Origin: Corynespora cassiicola
Lineage: Eukaryota; Ascomycota; Dothideomycetes; Pleosporales; Corynesporascaceae
Reading direction: 5' to 3'
NCBI GenBank assembly: GCA_022059125.1
Contig: JAEUWY010000004.1
Location: forward strand, 2,542,001 to 2,606,000
DNA length: 64,000 nucleotides
Part shown: one piece after another, positions 11,691-22,103 of the stretch
Layout: the number at the start of each line of letters is the position of its first letter
Numbering within the stretch: position 1 is the stretch's first letter
Position numbers and translations under genes: made by a program
The notes under the pieces: model-generated
Told to the model about the DNA's origin: nothing
Seen by the model: the letters and a program-made list of their open reading frames with translations, nothing else
Database searches by the model: none

Positions 11691-12853
11691 TTGGCTGGTT
11701 ATTCACCCCTCATTTGGAGCGCAGGGCGCAGTGCGTGGGGTTCTGGATGATGTCGACGCCGACGCGCATCGTCCGGCCTGCAGCTCAGGCCTGAAACCAG
11801 CGCTAAGCCCGCCGCGGCTAAAGCGGCCAGCTGTTGCCGCCGCCGCTCTTCCGCGCCCTCTGCTGGCGACCCGCCGCGTCTCAGCCCTCTCTTCTGGCCC
11901 CCGTACTCCATGCCGATGTCCATGAACTTGCCGTCCCAACCAGGAAGGCCTCTACGGACTCTGGACGCCACGAGATTGTCACCAATGTCGGACTTCGCTT
12001 AGCCCCCTACTTTGAGCATGCGCCCAATGCCAGCGGGGGTATCATGAAACACCTCTGCTCGTCGGTCCTTCTCAAGGCATTTCCTTGATTGGAGCATGCA
12101 GAGAGCAAGTTTGAATATGGCCCGTCCGTGGCAGTGCTGCACGCCTTGACGACAATCTCCATTAAACACCTCGCCCATTTTCCTAGAATGGACGCTTCTC
12201 TGTCTAACTGCGGGCCTAGAGGACAGGCCATCCCCGACAACATCGAACGGGTAGTTGATCGTGGCAAGAGCAGGAAATGATCAGAGGCAAACAAGCGTCG
12301 CTGAGCTCTCCGGATCAGTTTCTGATAGACGATGAACATGTGGGGAACACGCCGAAGACCATATCGTCTGTCATCAGACCAACCTTCGATGGCTATCTCA
12401 AACAATACCCTGCTTGCTTTCTGCACCCCAATGTCACCGGCGGACTGTGTCTGGGTGTGCGGCTCAAAAGTGCTAAAATTATATTCCATAGCTAGAAACT
12501 TGCCCCTAAACATCGGAAAAGGATCGTTAAGGTTGGGGGGCCTATTTCAGCTATTGCACGTCTTCATCAAACACCTGAGCCAAGACATCCTTCCAGATCT
12601 GCGGAGATGAATCTACCATGCCGAGAAAGCCGTTTGTGCTAGGTTGGTTCTACTTTCACAAATCTTTACCCCATCCTTAGTGGGAGACCTTCAGATATAA
12701 ATGTCAACTCATCACCTCTTTGTTTCGTTTCTCATCACAGCTCTGCTCTAGCTTCCAGACGAGACCTACCTCGCACAGTCACTCTTTTGCTTTCATTCTT
12801 CTGCTCTTCAGCACAGTCACTCTTTGTAACCCAAGTCGTTCCTTCACTTAATC
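11691..12853. promoter_or_regulatory. Divergent upstream region between FHIP-like and aerolysin-like genes
   Basis: About 1.2 kb between two outward-facing genes. TATAAA at 12696-12701 lies about 150 bases before the plus-strand ATG. A 15-base direct repeat, GCACAGTCACTCTTT, occurs at 12773-12787 and 12811-12825, in the likely 5' leader. The half next to the FHIP-like gene is GC-rich with spurious open frames on both strands. Confidence 0.5.
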
Positions 12854-14072
12854 ATGTATTTCTCTCCCAAGAAGCTGCTCATTGCCGCAGCATGCCTCCT
12901 CACCGCAGTTCGTGCCAGCGACTGTTCAGATGGCCCATGGCAAGACGTGCAATGGGTTGGTGGACAGGGTGGTGGCGATTTCTGCGCCACCAAGTACAAG
13001 CAGGGAGTTGTCGTCACCGGTGTTGAGGTTTGGGCCAACAAGGGTGGCGTCAGAGCTATTCAATTCTACTATTCCGACGGCACCAACAGCGGTCAGTTCG
13101 GCAAGATTGACGGCGACCGGCACGGACGCCTCGACTGGGACCCTGCCGTTGATGGCATTTCTCAGGTGAAATCCTGGGGCAATGGAAGGGGACAGCACCT
13201 CGGTCGTGTCCAGATCCGGACCAAGAAGGGAGCTGAGCTCGATGTGGGCAAGGACACTAGTGGTCAAGATACCTTCGAATCGAAGACGGCCTCTGGTGTC
13301 ATGCTAGGTGCTTTTGGCCGCTCTGGTGACCTCGTGGATAGCCTCGGTTTCCTTTTCTTGAAGAGCAAGATTGAGCGCATCACCATTGACGATGTCGTTT
13401 TCGTAAGTCTTCATCTATCGCGTAGTTCAGGACGACAATCTAACCGCTTCTGTAGAAAGAGACTCCTGAAGAGCTGAACAAGCGCATGGAGGGTCTCGAG
13501 ACCGTCGTGCTCGACTACGCCGACCACACCAATGACCACCCCGAAGCCAACGAAACTTTTACCTTTGGAAAGTCCGAGACCCGTACAACCTCCAAGAAGT
13601 TCTCCAACTCCGCCACGCACTCCTTCGGCTGGTCGACGGCAACTGAGATCTCTGGCAAGATTCTTGACCTTGGTGCTTCTTCCACAACCACTCTGTCGTA
13701 CGACTACTCCAAGATGACCACTGAAGAGTCATCCAAGGAGAACTCTGTCACCCTCACATACTCTGTCTCTACTGCTCTGAAGCCGGGCCAGCGCGTCTAC
13801 TGCAGGGCCACTGCGATGGGCGGCTCCTACAAGGGCGAGTACACCTCGAATGTAAGCACTACCCTAGCTCTATGTGCACAGGTCACAAATTAACCGAACG
13901 GCAGGTCAACATTTGGCTCGAGGATGGCTCTACTTTCGGTTTCGGCCAGGACGGCACAATGGAGCAGGTCAACTGGTCCAAGGCCTCTTCCGTCTGCCAA
14001 GACACTGACTTTGCGCCTGAGGACAAGAAGCCCGAGAACTTGTCTAAGCGCGCTATGAAATTCATCGCATGA
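12854..14072 (+). CDS. Secreted jacalin-like lectin plus aerolysin-like pore-forming protein
   Basis: Exons 12854-13402, 13456-13851 and 13905-14072 encode 370 aa; both introns are in phase 0, with GTAAGT and GTAAGC donors and CTAAC and TTAACC branch-like sites. A signal peptide covers about residues 1-22 (KKLLIAAACLLTAV). Residues 25-183 look like a jacalin-type beta-prism lectin: WVGGQGGGDF, AIQFYYSDG and the hallmark FGRSGDLVDSLGFLF. Residues 184-370 are Ser/Thr-rich alternating strands (HSFGWSTATEISGKILDLG; TTLSYDYSKMTTEE) typical of the aerolysin/natterin-like pore-forming fold. The expected role, from the families, is glycan binding followed by membrane insertion as an oligomer. Whether it is toxic, and to what, cannot be read from sequence. 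Confidence 0.75.
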
Positions 14073-16011
14073 TTAATCAAAGCTTCCGAATAAAGAAGAA
14101 AAGCCACGGAGAGGAAGGGATGAGGGATATATGCCTGATCTTGCATTTTCTGGTGTCCTGCGTTGCTCTTCATTTCCTTGGAATCGAACTGTACTTTTGG
14201 GTTTGTATGCGCCGAAGGCTCGACCTTTAATTATTTTCCCAGTTCTGTTTTTTCTGTTTCTTTTTTTTAAAAAAAACCCTCAAGATAGACTTCACAATGA
14301 TATCCCAGCATCGATTATTCCAGAATGCTTCCACCCTTGTTCTTGGCCGCCAAGTAGTTTGCCGATCGGGACTTTTGAACAGGGTCGCGCAAAATGCTCG
14401 GTTGATACCATGCCATCAACCATTGGAAGTTCAATTTCCAAGGCGCTTCCTAGTTACGTCCTTCGTGGGGCTTAGAAACCCATCGAAGTATGGCATTGCA
14501 TGGCATGACATGCACGCATGGATGGACGAACGCGCACGGCCTGCCGTCCCGCTCTCCACAGTAGTTCGACTGGTTGATAATGAAGGCTAGCGCTTATTAA
14601 TAAGACAGTGTATTCAGTCCTGAAGACGTTTGCTGATGTTATACATCATGCCTGCAAGGTTTCTTCCATCTGCTTAGTGAGCTCACAGGTGCAAATGTTG
14701 CCTTACGGCTTGCGAACTGTTCCTAGCCACCAGTGTATTGTTAAGAAGAAACGAGCAGACCCGAGACTGTTGTCGTTGGCACTTCAACACGAGCTCGAGG
14801 ATGATTCAGGGAGCAGTTAGCTAATGATGGAGTCGTTCACGGACGATTTTGCGGGGATTGTGCCGGTGCGTGGGAACTCGGATCTATCAGTGTTGCTGCA
14901 CGCGATATCCCTGTTTCTTGCTTCGTACTGTGGTAGTTATCGATAGAGTTTGGAACCTTCCAGCTTTGGCATTTCGGCCGCATTTTGCTAGAATCGCTGC
15001 GAAACGTTGCCAGGAAGCAGAAACAAGGGGAGAGTGGCCGGATCAACCATCTTTCCAACAAAGCTGCACACAACACCACTCTTGTGGCATAAATGTCGAA
15101 TCCCTAAGCCTGCGCAAAAGACTTCCTATCCCTCAGCTTATGGCAATCACCGATCGCAGCTACATACGTAAGCCCAGCAGCAAGGTCAGCATAGCGAGCT
15201 AAACTGTGTGTTTTGTTCGCGCGTGAATCGACCACCAGAATTGGTCCGTCTCGCGCAATATGTGGCTGGTTTTAGGCGAAATCTCATCTCTAATTTGTAA
15301 TGCACTGCGGCGGTTTTTACTACGCACGGATGACATATGGGTGCTCAAGATTTACCAACGCCAGTAAAGGGCTCAAAGTGCAGTACACGTCAAGTAAAGA
15401 AGACGAGTTTCTGTTAGAATCACGATAGGCTTGCACCTTTAGGATTGTAAATCGAGAGATTCCTTGGAGGCTCTATCCTTGACTCGCCAATCGGTAGACG
15501 CGTGCGTACCAAGCTTTGCTGACAAAACGAAGCCCATGCGCGTCGGCTCGGAACGCCGGATGGCGTCCACATCCGATGCCGAAGGTAGCTTTGTCATTAT
15601 ATCGGCGTCGCTCTCTGCTTGCCAACGAACAAATCAATGGGGGCGTACCTTTTTCGTGCAAGGGGACCAATTGTTTCAGCCCCAATAGCGGTATCGAGTG
15701 CATCAAGTGCGGAATAATGTCACATCAGAGCCCTATCACTGCCTCCTTTGACCAATCGGTGTGATAAGTTTTTCCCTTTCTCAGAGTACACAATTTCGTC
15801 CGGTGGTATTACGGACTACAAACAATGATTTCGTCACGTATCTATATAGGAAGGGGGTCTCTGTAGACAAATCCATTCATTCCAGTGCCATCAGCGGTCC
15901 CACAAAATAGACACTCTTGCTTTCGACCCAGCCTATCGATCTTGTTATTCTCTGCTTCTGTTTACAGTCACCTCTACCCTATTGCTATCTTGATTGCCTC
16001 CGTTATCTAAC
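14073..16011. other. Long gene-free region, 1.9 kb
   Basis: Nothing convincing on either strand. It begins with the 3' UTR of the aerolysin-like gene and an A/T run near 14255-14280. It ends with the promoter of the AMID-like gene, including TATATA at 15843-15848, about 165 bases before that ATG. Short frames such as 15464-15688 lack protein-like composition. Confidence 0.45.
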
Positions 16012-17271
16012 ATGTCGGAAACACGCAATATTGTTGTCCTGGGGGCATCCTTCAGCGGCATCTACACAACTCAATACATCATGAGACATATCCTCCCGGG
16101 CCTGAAATCGAAGCACGCAGACGCCAAATATCATGTCTATATCGTCAACCCATCATCTGACGCCTACTTTCGCATTGCATCTCCTCGTGCTGCAGCTTCC
16201 TCTTCGCGTCTGGACCCCGAGAATATCTTTATTGATCTCAACAAGGTTTTCCAGGAATTCGCCGGCAAGGAGTTCACATTCATTCAAGCCTGGGCGACGG
16301 GACTCGACACTGCAGCACACACAGTGTCTTACAAGAAGAGCGACTACTTGGAGGAGGAAAAGCTACCATACCACGCCTTGATCGTCGCCACTGGTACCAA
16401 GACCTATGAGCCAGCCTTCTCGCAACACTCGACTAAGGCTGCTACCATCGATGCGCTCAAGACCATGAACAAGAAGGTTGCATCTGCCAAAGATATAGTC
16501 ATCGCGGGCGGTGGTCCCACTGCGGTCGAGGCTGCAGGCGAAATTGCGGAGCAAGTCAACGGCAAGCCTGGCTGGTTTAGCACTCCTGCACGCAAGGCAA
16601 ACATCACCCTCGTCACCGGTGACAGACAGCTCCTCCCCGTTTTGCGACCCGCGATCGGCAAACAGGCGGAAGAGAGACTGAAGAAGCTTGGTGTGGATGT
16701 TCTGTACCAATCGAGAGTAACCGATACGACGGCGAACGGCGAACGCACCGTCGTCACTCTCGCAAAGGGCGATCGCCTCGAAGCAGACCTCTACATCGCA
16801 GCGTACGGCGTCCTCCCCAACAGTTCATTCCTCCCCGACAACCTGCTCAACGATGCCGGCTACCTCAAGACGAACCCTCAGACCCTCCGCGTCGACGATG
16901 CGGGCAGCCGCGTCTACGCCATTGGAGACGTGGGCTCGTACTCTCGAAACTCCATCTTGGACGTCTACGATGCACTCCCCGTCCTCGCCGTCAACTTGAA
17001 GCGCGACCTCTTCTCCTTCAACCCGCAGGCCCCCAACGAGCCTCCCCAGGGCAAGGATAGGCTCTATGTCCCCAACACCAAGGAGACTCAGCTTGTTCCC
17101 ATCGGCACCAGCGGCGGTGTGGGCGCCATCATGGGATACAAGCTCCCCAGCTTCTTCGTCTGGTTGATCAAGGGCAGGGATTTCTTCGTGGGGATGAGCA
17201 TTCCGGGCCTGCACAAGGGTGATAAGGTGCTGAAGGAAGTTCCGTGGACGGCAGAGGAGGCTGTTGCGTAA
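16012..17271 (+). CDS. FAD-dependent pyridine nucleotide oxidoreductase, AIF/AMID (AIFM2/FSP1)-like
   Basis: Intronless, 419 aa from the ATG of MSETRNIVVLGASFSG. Two Rossmann folds are visible. The FAD-binding motif has G11, S13 and G16 with the family's GxSFSG form, and the NAD(P)H-binding motif IAGGGPTAVEAAGE has its glycines at about 166-168. AIGDVGSYSR near residues 303-312 contacts the FAD. Family members transfer electrons from NAD(P)H to quinones or related acceptors; human AIFM2/FSP1 reduces ubiquinone at membranes. A C-terminal hydrophobic stretch (GYKLPSFFVWLIKG) fits the AMID group. The exact acceptor is unknown. The frame has six codons upstream from another ATG, but the later one has the better context and N-terminus. 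Confidence 0.88.
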   Translation: MSETRNIVVLGASFSGIYTTQYIMRHILPGLKSKHADAKYHVYIVNPSSDAYFRIASPRAAASSSRLDPENIFIDLNKVFQEFAGKEFTFIQAWATGLDTAAHTVSYKKSDYLEEEKLPYHALIVATGTKTYEPAFSQHSTKAATIDALKTMNKKVASAKDIVIAGGGPTAVEAAGEIAEQVNGKPGWFSTPARKANITLVTGDRQLLPVLRPAIGKQAEERLKKLGVDVLYQSRVTDTTANGERTVVTLAKGDRLEADLYIAAYGVLPNSSFLPDNLLNDAGYLKTNPQTLRVDDAGSRVYAIGDVGSYSRNSILDVYDALPVLAVNLKRDLFSFNPQAPNEPPQGKDRLYVPNTKETQLVPIGTSGGVGAIMGYKLPSFFVWLIKGRDFFVGMSIPGLHKGDKVLKEVPWTAEEAVA

Positions 17272-17683
17272 ACGATGATTTCCTTGTTTCCTGCATGGAT
17301 TGGGGATTAGCGGGCGCTGTGGGCGGTTGTCTTTACGGCACATTGTTTTTCTACTTTATTCATTTCTTTTGTATCCTCATTCTTCTTCCGATCGATATCC
17401 TGTGTTAGTTTATGGCTTAGACTTCTCTTCTAATGTTGATGCTCGTCACTATTTCTTTCTCCGATAGTTTTATGACAGTCACAAATTTAACATCCATTAC
17501 TTGCTCCAAACAGCTTCAAGTATGGTAATAAAAGACCGAGACTTTGCTAATTCGAAAGCCAAAAAGCTGGTCAAGAATCAATCAAAATCCAAAGGACGAG
17601 AGACCCGTAGCCGCACGGAAAGAATTATTGGAGCCTAAAAAGGATATCGTCGCTAAACCCTCAATTCCCAAACGCCCGGACCA
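17272..17683. other. Convergent spacer, 0.4 kb
   Basis: Between two genes that end towards each other. It holds their 3' UTRs; T-rich near 17345-17400. Nothing else seen. Confidence 0.5.
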
Positions 17684-19321
17684 TCACCCCAGCCGGACCT
17701 TACTCCAAACTCTCAAACACTCTTGCAAGTCGCCTACTACGCTCCCCGTCGGCTCACTGACCGTATCTCTAACGACCCCCAGCATAAAGCTAGCCAAACA
17801 AAATGCAACCTGATCCTCCCTAACCGCCTCCCAATGCCCCCTCGTCATCCCCCCGGACAAACTCCAGCTCCGCCACAAGTCCAACATAGATGCAACCCTC
17901 ACCGCGAAATCAGAATCCCGAGCCATGCCATATAGCACCTGCTCGACTAGGGCAGGAATCGCAAGCCCTTCGCGATCCTCCTCGGGTACCTCCAACCGAG
18001 CGAGCAACCACTCCCGATTCCTCCCCGCCACAACCCCCACGGGCAACTTCTGCGACCCGCACGCCTCGACGATCTCCTTCTCCCTCCTCTGCTCCTCCTT
18101 GAGCCTCCTTCTGCGAAAGTCGTTGTGGAAGTCCATGGCCTCCGTCTCCATGCGCTTCCGTCGAGTCGCTTCGCGCTGCGCCGGCGGTAAGCGATTCTCC
18201 TCGTTCACGCGGCGGCTCTGCTCCATGAGCTTGACGTGGGCTTCGAAGCGGTCGGCCTGCTCGTCGTGCGGGGTGCGCCAGGTCGGGACCTGGTCGTCGG
18301 TCATGACGCCTAGGAGCACCATGACGCCGCAGGGGATGCTGTCCCGGCGCGCGAGTTGCAGAATGTCTGAGGGGATCGTGAAGGACCAGAGGCCGCCGTT
18401 GGGGGCTTGGAGAGCGGTGGCGGCGATGTTGAACCAGAAGGGGGGTGTGGAGTTGGCTTGGGAGGTTAGAGGACGCAGGTGGATGAGAGGGTTCGGTTCT
18501 GGAGGAAAGCTGTCGGTGTATGCTTCTTGAATGCCAGAGGCAGCGATTCGGATGCGCAGGGCTGGGAGTGTGCTCTTTTTAAGGCTGCACTTCTCGAGGT
18601 TGGGCTCTGCTTCTTTTTCTTCGGTATCTACCAATGGCGAGGTATTTAGCTTTTCCAGAGCCGCGAGTATGTCGATGTTGTCCTTTGGTGCGCGGACGCG
18701 TATCCAGTATGGAGGGAGACTATCCGCATCCCTTTTGTCCCACTCAGGCCTCCATTTCAGACCCAAACTCAGAATACCATCGGAATCATCACTGAGCGCC
18801 ACACTTAAGACGTCCTCACCACTTACAGGACTGACCAACAATTTCGTCCCTGCAGGTGTCCAAAGTCCAGCAGCCCTCAGGTCTGCCCATCCAGCTTTGC
18901 TCGGGACAGCCCCTCGATCCAGCAAAAAAGCAATCAGGGCCTCGAGTTCGACTTCAGCCTGCGGTTGGGCAAGCTCATCGTGGTACTGTACGCGGTACGA
19001 CTTGACGCCAATCGCCATTTCTTGCCAATGGAACAGCGTCCATGATCCACCTTTGAGACTGCTCGGCGAAGAATTGAGCGTGAAGTAGCGGGGATCAGAG
19101 CGTGAGAGTGGCTGTATACTGCGTCTGGGAATCTCGATTTCGATTATGCCGGAGAGCAATGCGCTTCGTGTGATCGCCGTCACACCGTTACGATCCAGTG
19201 ACTGCGTAATGGCACGCAGAGTCAGGTATGACTTGAGGCATGTATAGATGGTGGGTAATACGCCCAGGACAGCTAGTGGGATGCCTATGTAGGTGATGAT
19301 GTCAACAGCCGAGACGCCCAT
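17684..19321 (-). CDS. Uncharacterised fungal protein with N-terminal membrane anchor, 545 aa
   Basis: One uninterrupted frame. Residues 9-31 (IITYIGIPLAVLGVLPTIYT) form a hydrophobic segment consistent with a signal anchor. The rest is soluble and rich in Glu/Arg, with a strongly charged helical stretch around residue 390-420 (RRRRLKEEQRREKEIVEA). I know the general type, a single-anchor protein found across Pezizomycotina, but no function. No catalytic motif is visible. The long open frame and even codon composition make it a real gene. Confidence 0.75.
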   Translation of the reverse strand: MGVSAVDIITYIGIPLAVLGVLPTIYTCLKSYLTLRAITQSLDRNGVTAITRSALLSGIIEIEIPRRSIQPLSRSDPRYFTLNSSPSSLKGGSWTLFHWQEMAIGVKSYRVQYHDELAQPQAEVELEALIAFLLDRGAVPSKAGWADLRAAGLWTPAGTKLLVSPVSGEDVLSVALSDDSDGILSLGLKWRPEWDKRDADSLPPYWIRVRAPKDNIDILAALEKLNTSPLVDTEEKEAEPNLEKCSLKKSTLPALRIRIAASGIQEAYTDSFPPEPNPLIHLRPLTSQANSTPPFWFNIAATALQAPNGGLWSFTIPSDILQLARRDSIPCGVMVLLGVMTDDQVPTWRTPHDEQADRFEAHVKLMEQSRRVNEENRLPPAQREATRRKRMETEAMDFHNDFRRRRLKEEQRREKEIVEACGSQKLPVGVVAGRNREWLLARLEVPEEDREGLAIPALVEQVLYGMARDSDFAVRVASMLDLWRSWSLSGGMTRGHWEAVREDQVAFCLASFMLGVVRDTVSEPTGSVVGDLQECLRVWSKVRLG

Positions 19322-19668
19322 TGTGGGGTTCGCAACGTGGAGAACCCCGCGGTGGAGTCGGAAGGATTCTGAACAGCAAAAGGAAGCATCTTGGGCGGTT
19401 TTTGGGAGATCGTGGTGCGGCTGTGATTTTCCCCTGCATGGTGGCGTGCCGGCGCGTCGAAGCGCGTCGGAGCTGAATACGAAACCATGTGATGTTCGTC
19501 GATCGTATCCTATCGTGAAGTAGCCGGCTTCGTTGATAGATGACGCGACGCGAGATTATCTGGCCAGGGTACGATGTTTATCGCGAGAAGCCAACATGGT
19601 TGATGTGGCCTTCCGAAGTTGCGCTCTTCGAACTCGCGCCATCGTTGACCGAAAGGGTCACGTTGTCC
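19322..19668. other. Spacer
   Basis: Promoter side of the 545-aa gene and 3' side of the tail-anchored gene. No supported feature. Confidence 0.4.
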
Positions 19669-20167
19669 TCAGCGACACTTTGCGAGAAATTCGGCCATCC
19701 AATATATGGTTATAATGGCAGAGATGAACAGCGAAAGATCGAACAAAAACGTTTCAGGCTCGAGCCCATTGGCTAATATTTCCGCGTCGGTGGATTCGAA
19801 GTCAAATGGACGCACGCAGGCAAAATGTATCTGGCGGCGAATATTCGTCGACCACGTAAACGGCCGTTCGTTCCTCCTTTTGCGCGACGAGTTAAGCATC
19901 TGGTATGTCGAGAGGCCCATTGCGGGCCTCAAGGGGGCGGGATCTGTACTCGTTCTCGAACGTCGAGGCGGCGGCGTGGGGATCTGCCAAGGATACGAAT
20001 CAGACCCTGATTTTGGGATACGGGGTTCAACATACCGCGAGATGATAGGGTGACGGGCTCGAAGGCTCATCGTCGATGTTTTCCACAGCTATTAGCGACG
20101 GAGACGGCGGCGTGATCATAAGCTCAGGCGGGCCTATACGGCCCAGAGATACGTGTTGAAAGTCCAT
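19669..20167 (-). CDS. Small tail-anchored hypothetical protein, two exons
   Basis: Exons 20167-20036 and 19983-19669 join in phase 0 across a 52-base intron with GTATGT donor and TTGGCAG acceptor, giving 148 aa that start MDFQHVSLGRIGPPELMI. The N-terminal half is Pro/Ser-rich and disordered-looking. The C-terminal end has one hydrophobic helix (LFDLSLFISAIITIYWMAEF) followed by only a few residues, the layout of a tail-anchored protein. I do not recognise a family. The evidence is the clean splice join, which turns two short frames into one sensible protein. Confidence 0.5.
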
Positions 20168-20874
20168 GGTCGGTGCTGGATTGCCCCTGATTCTTTTACG
20201 TGACGCGGGAGGGAATTTAAGGGTCCAACGATCGGACTGCTGCACCAGCTGGGAAGAGATGCGATTGATGCAACAGAGGTAAGGAGTGTTATATGGAGGG
20301 AGACAGGAGCAGTGGGGAGTAAAGTGGGTGGAATGTTGAGGTCACAGGCCATCTGCCATGAAGGTGGTAGCGAACCGACAATCCCAGAAAAGAAAGTCCT
20401 CCTTCATCTGGAAGCATAAGCTTTATGTACGATACCCTAAAGGTTTAGGAACAGTTCATATGAGCTTTTTTCCCCATGCGATTGGATCACGAAGAACGAA
20501 GGATCCTGAGATGTTGGGCTGCCTTGTATACGAGTGAACGCTCTTCGGCTGCTGAACCGAAGGCGCATCACATGGAAAGTCACGATAACGATAAACAAGC
20601 GTAATTCGTCAATAGGGGAACATTGGCTCATATTTTTAGCAGCTAATTAAGTTTATTTATTGGACTGTACTTTACCTAAATGCAGTAATTGAAGCTTACA
20701 CGGCCTTGAAGGCGGTCAAAAGAAGACCACACCTGTCTATTGAGATCAAAGCGTTTTCAAAATTATCGATTTGAAGATTGCTATAAATATCTGGACCCAA
20801 GAAACCCAAGAAATAACGGGGGCAGGGGGTTTGTATTGATTTCGCGGCCTCCTCATCTGAAACAATCTAGGCCA
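20168..20874. other. Spacer, 0.7 kb
   Basis: Upstream of the tail-anchored gene and downstream of the glycine-rich gene. AT-rich from about 20640. No coding signal. Confidence 0.45.
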
Positions 20875-21364
20875 TTACTCGGCCTGGCCAAACCCACTCG
20901 TCTCTCTCTTCGCCCTCCCCTTTTCCGCTAAACCTTCATTATGCATGACGTGCCCCGCCTTCTCCATGATCTTGCCCATCGTGGAGTCTTTATGTGCATT
21001 AGCATAGCTTCTAGAATAGAGCAAAGTACGACAATTGCCACCAACCTTTACTTTCCGAGAAACTGCCTGTTTTGTTTCCATATCCCGCTCCACCGACTGT
21101 TCCGCTTCCATGTTCGGTGCTCCCACTGTAGGGCTTTGTATCTGAATGGATACCGAATCTTAGATCGCTGTTTTCATAGTCGTCGGTGTTCGAAGGTGCT
21201 GATTTGTTGCCGAAACCAGCGCCTCCTGTTGCACCTGAACCATAGGTCTCATGACCACCCGTGTATGGGTGCGAGTCGTCACGCCCGAAACGTGTATTGC
21301 TGTGCTCAGTAGACAGATCAGAAGGATCCAAATCCGGAGCATTACGGTTGCCGTAACCTGCCAT
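20875..21364 (-). CDS. Glycine-rich repeat protein with CsbD/stress-like C-terminus
   Basis: Exons 21364-21046 and 20987-20875 encode 143 aa from MAGYGNRNAPDLDPSD. The 58-base intron has a GTTGGT donor, a GCTAAT branch site and an unusual AAAG acceptor. The join restores ESK-DSTMGKIMEKAGHVM, typical of the family tail. The first 100 residues contain two imperfect copies of a roughly 32-residue unit, each starting RFG, passing PY.G and ending GGAG[FY]GNK. The tail (MGKIMEKAGHVMHNEGLAEK) resembles the amphipathic helix of CsbD-like and conidiation/stress proteins. A minus-strand TATATATA at 21463-21470 lies about 100 bases upstream, fitting strong inducible expression. The role in stress or conidiation is inferred. 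Confidence 0.7.
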
Positions 21365-21462
21365 GATGAGGTACAAGGGATCGATATGATTGAGATGATT
21401 GATCTCTTCCAATATGAGATAAGATACTCAGCATTGCCTTGATGAGTGGGAGGTTGCGGCTC

Positions 21463-21470
21463 TATATATA
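21463..21470 (-). promoter_or_regulatory. TATA-like element of the glycine-rich gene
   Basis: TATATATA on the minus strand, about 100 bases upstream of the ATG at 21364. Identified by sequence and position only. Confidence 0.4.
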
Positions 21471-22103
21471 TTGGTTCTTCTCAGCGCTAGGCACCTGTTC
21501 ATATTCGACTTGATCATCCGATGGATAAGGTCAAGCCAATGTCGTCACTGTGCTTGTCACGGTCAAGACCAACAGCGATCATCCACTAAGGCAGCCTTAT
21601 AGGCGTGCAAGATAACTTGGCTCGACTTGGGTGGTTGATCTCAAAACTCGACTCGTCTCTATTGGATTAGGCCGAAACATAATGTATCAAACTCCCCGCA
21701 CTTCACTGGGCATCATGTGTATACTTGGACGACATACTGGCAGTTGATCCTTGGCAACGAAAATTAGTGATGTGGATAGTGACCTACGAGTCACAGTACC
21801 ACTGTTCAAAGTTCAATAAGACACGCCAATACGTTCGAAAATGAATGTCTATAGGATTCCCAATCGAAAATGATCTCATTATTTATGTTCTGGGTCGGGT
21901 TGTCGATATCGTGATCCCAAAATGGTATTGGTTTGTCGATCCAGATAAGGGCCGAGTTGCGTCACTGGCTTTCCCGCTGTTCCTCTAACTCTGGGGTATC
22001 CCACGCTACTCACAAAATGCGGGCAAACCATCCATTCTCCAGTACGCCAAGAACCTTGCTGCGCCTAAAATGCAGGGAAAAGAAATGCGAGGAGCCATTG
22101 ACC
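21471..22103. other. Spacer, 0.6 kb
   Basis: Between the glycine-rich gene promoter and the 3' end of the Cwc15 gene. No coding frame of interest. Confidence 0.45.

Noticed and set aside
11699..11971. Possible N-terminal extension or upstream gene of the FHIP-like protein
   Set aside because: Arg/Ala/Gly-rich GC-driven frame; not in register with the conserved start.
12007..12513. 168-aa minus-strand frame upstream of the FHIP-like gene
   Set aside because: No recognisable domain, irregular composition, and no splice link to the FHIP-like gene, whose start is fixed by MDFWTRLLGG.
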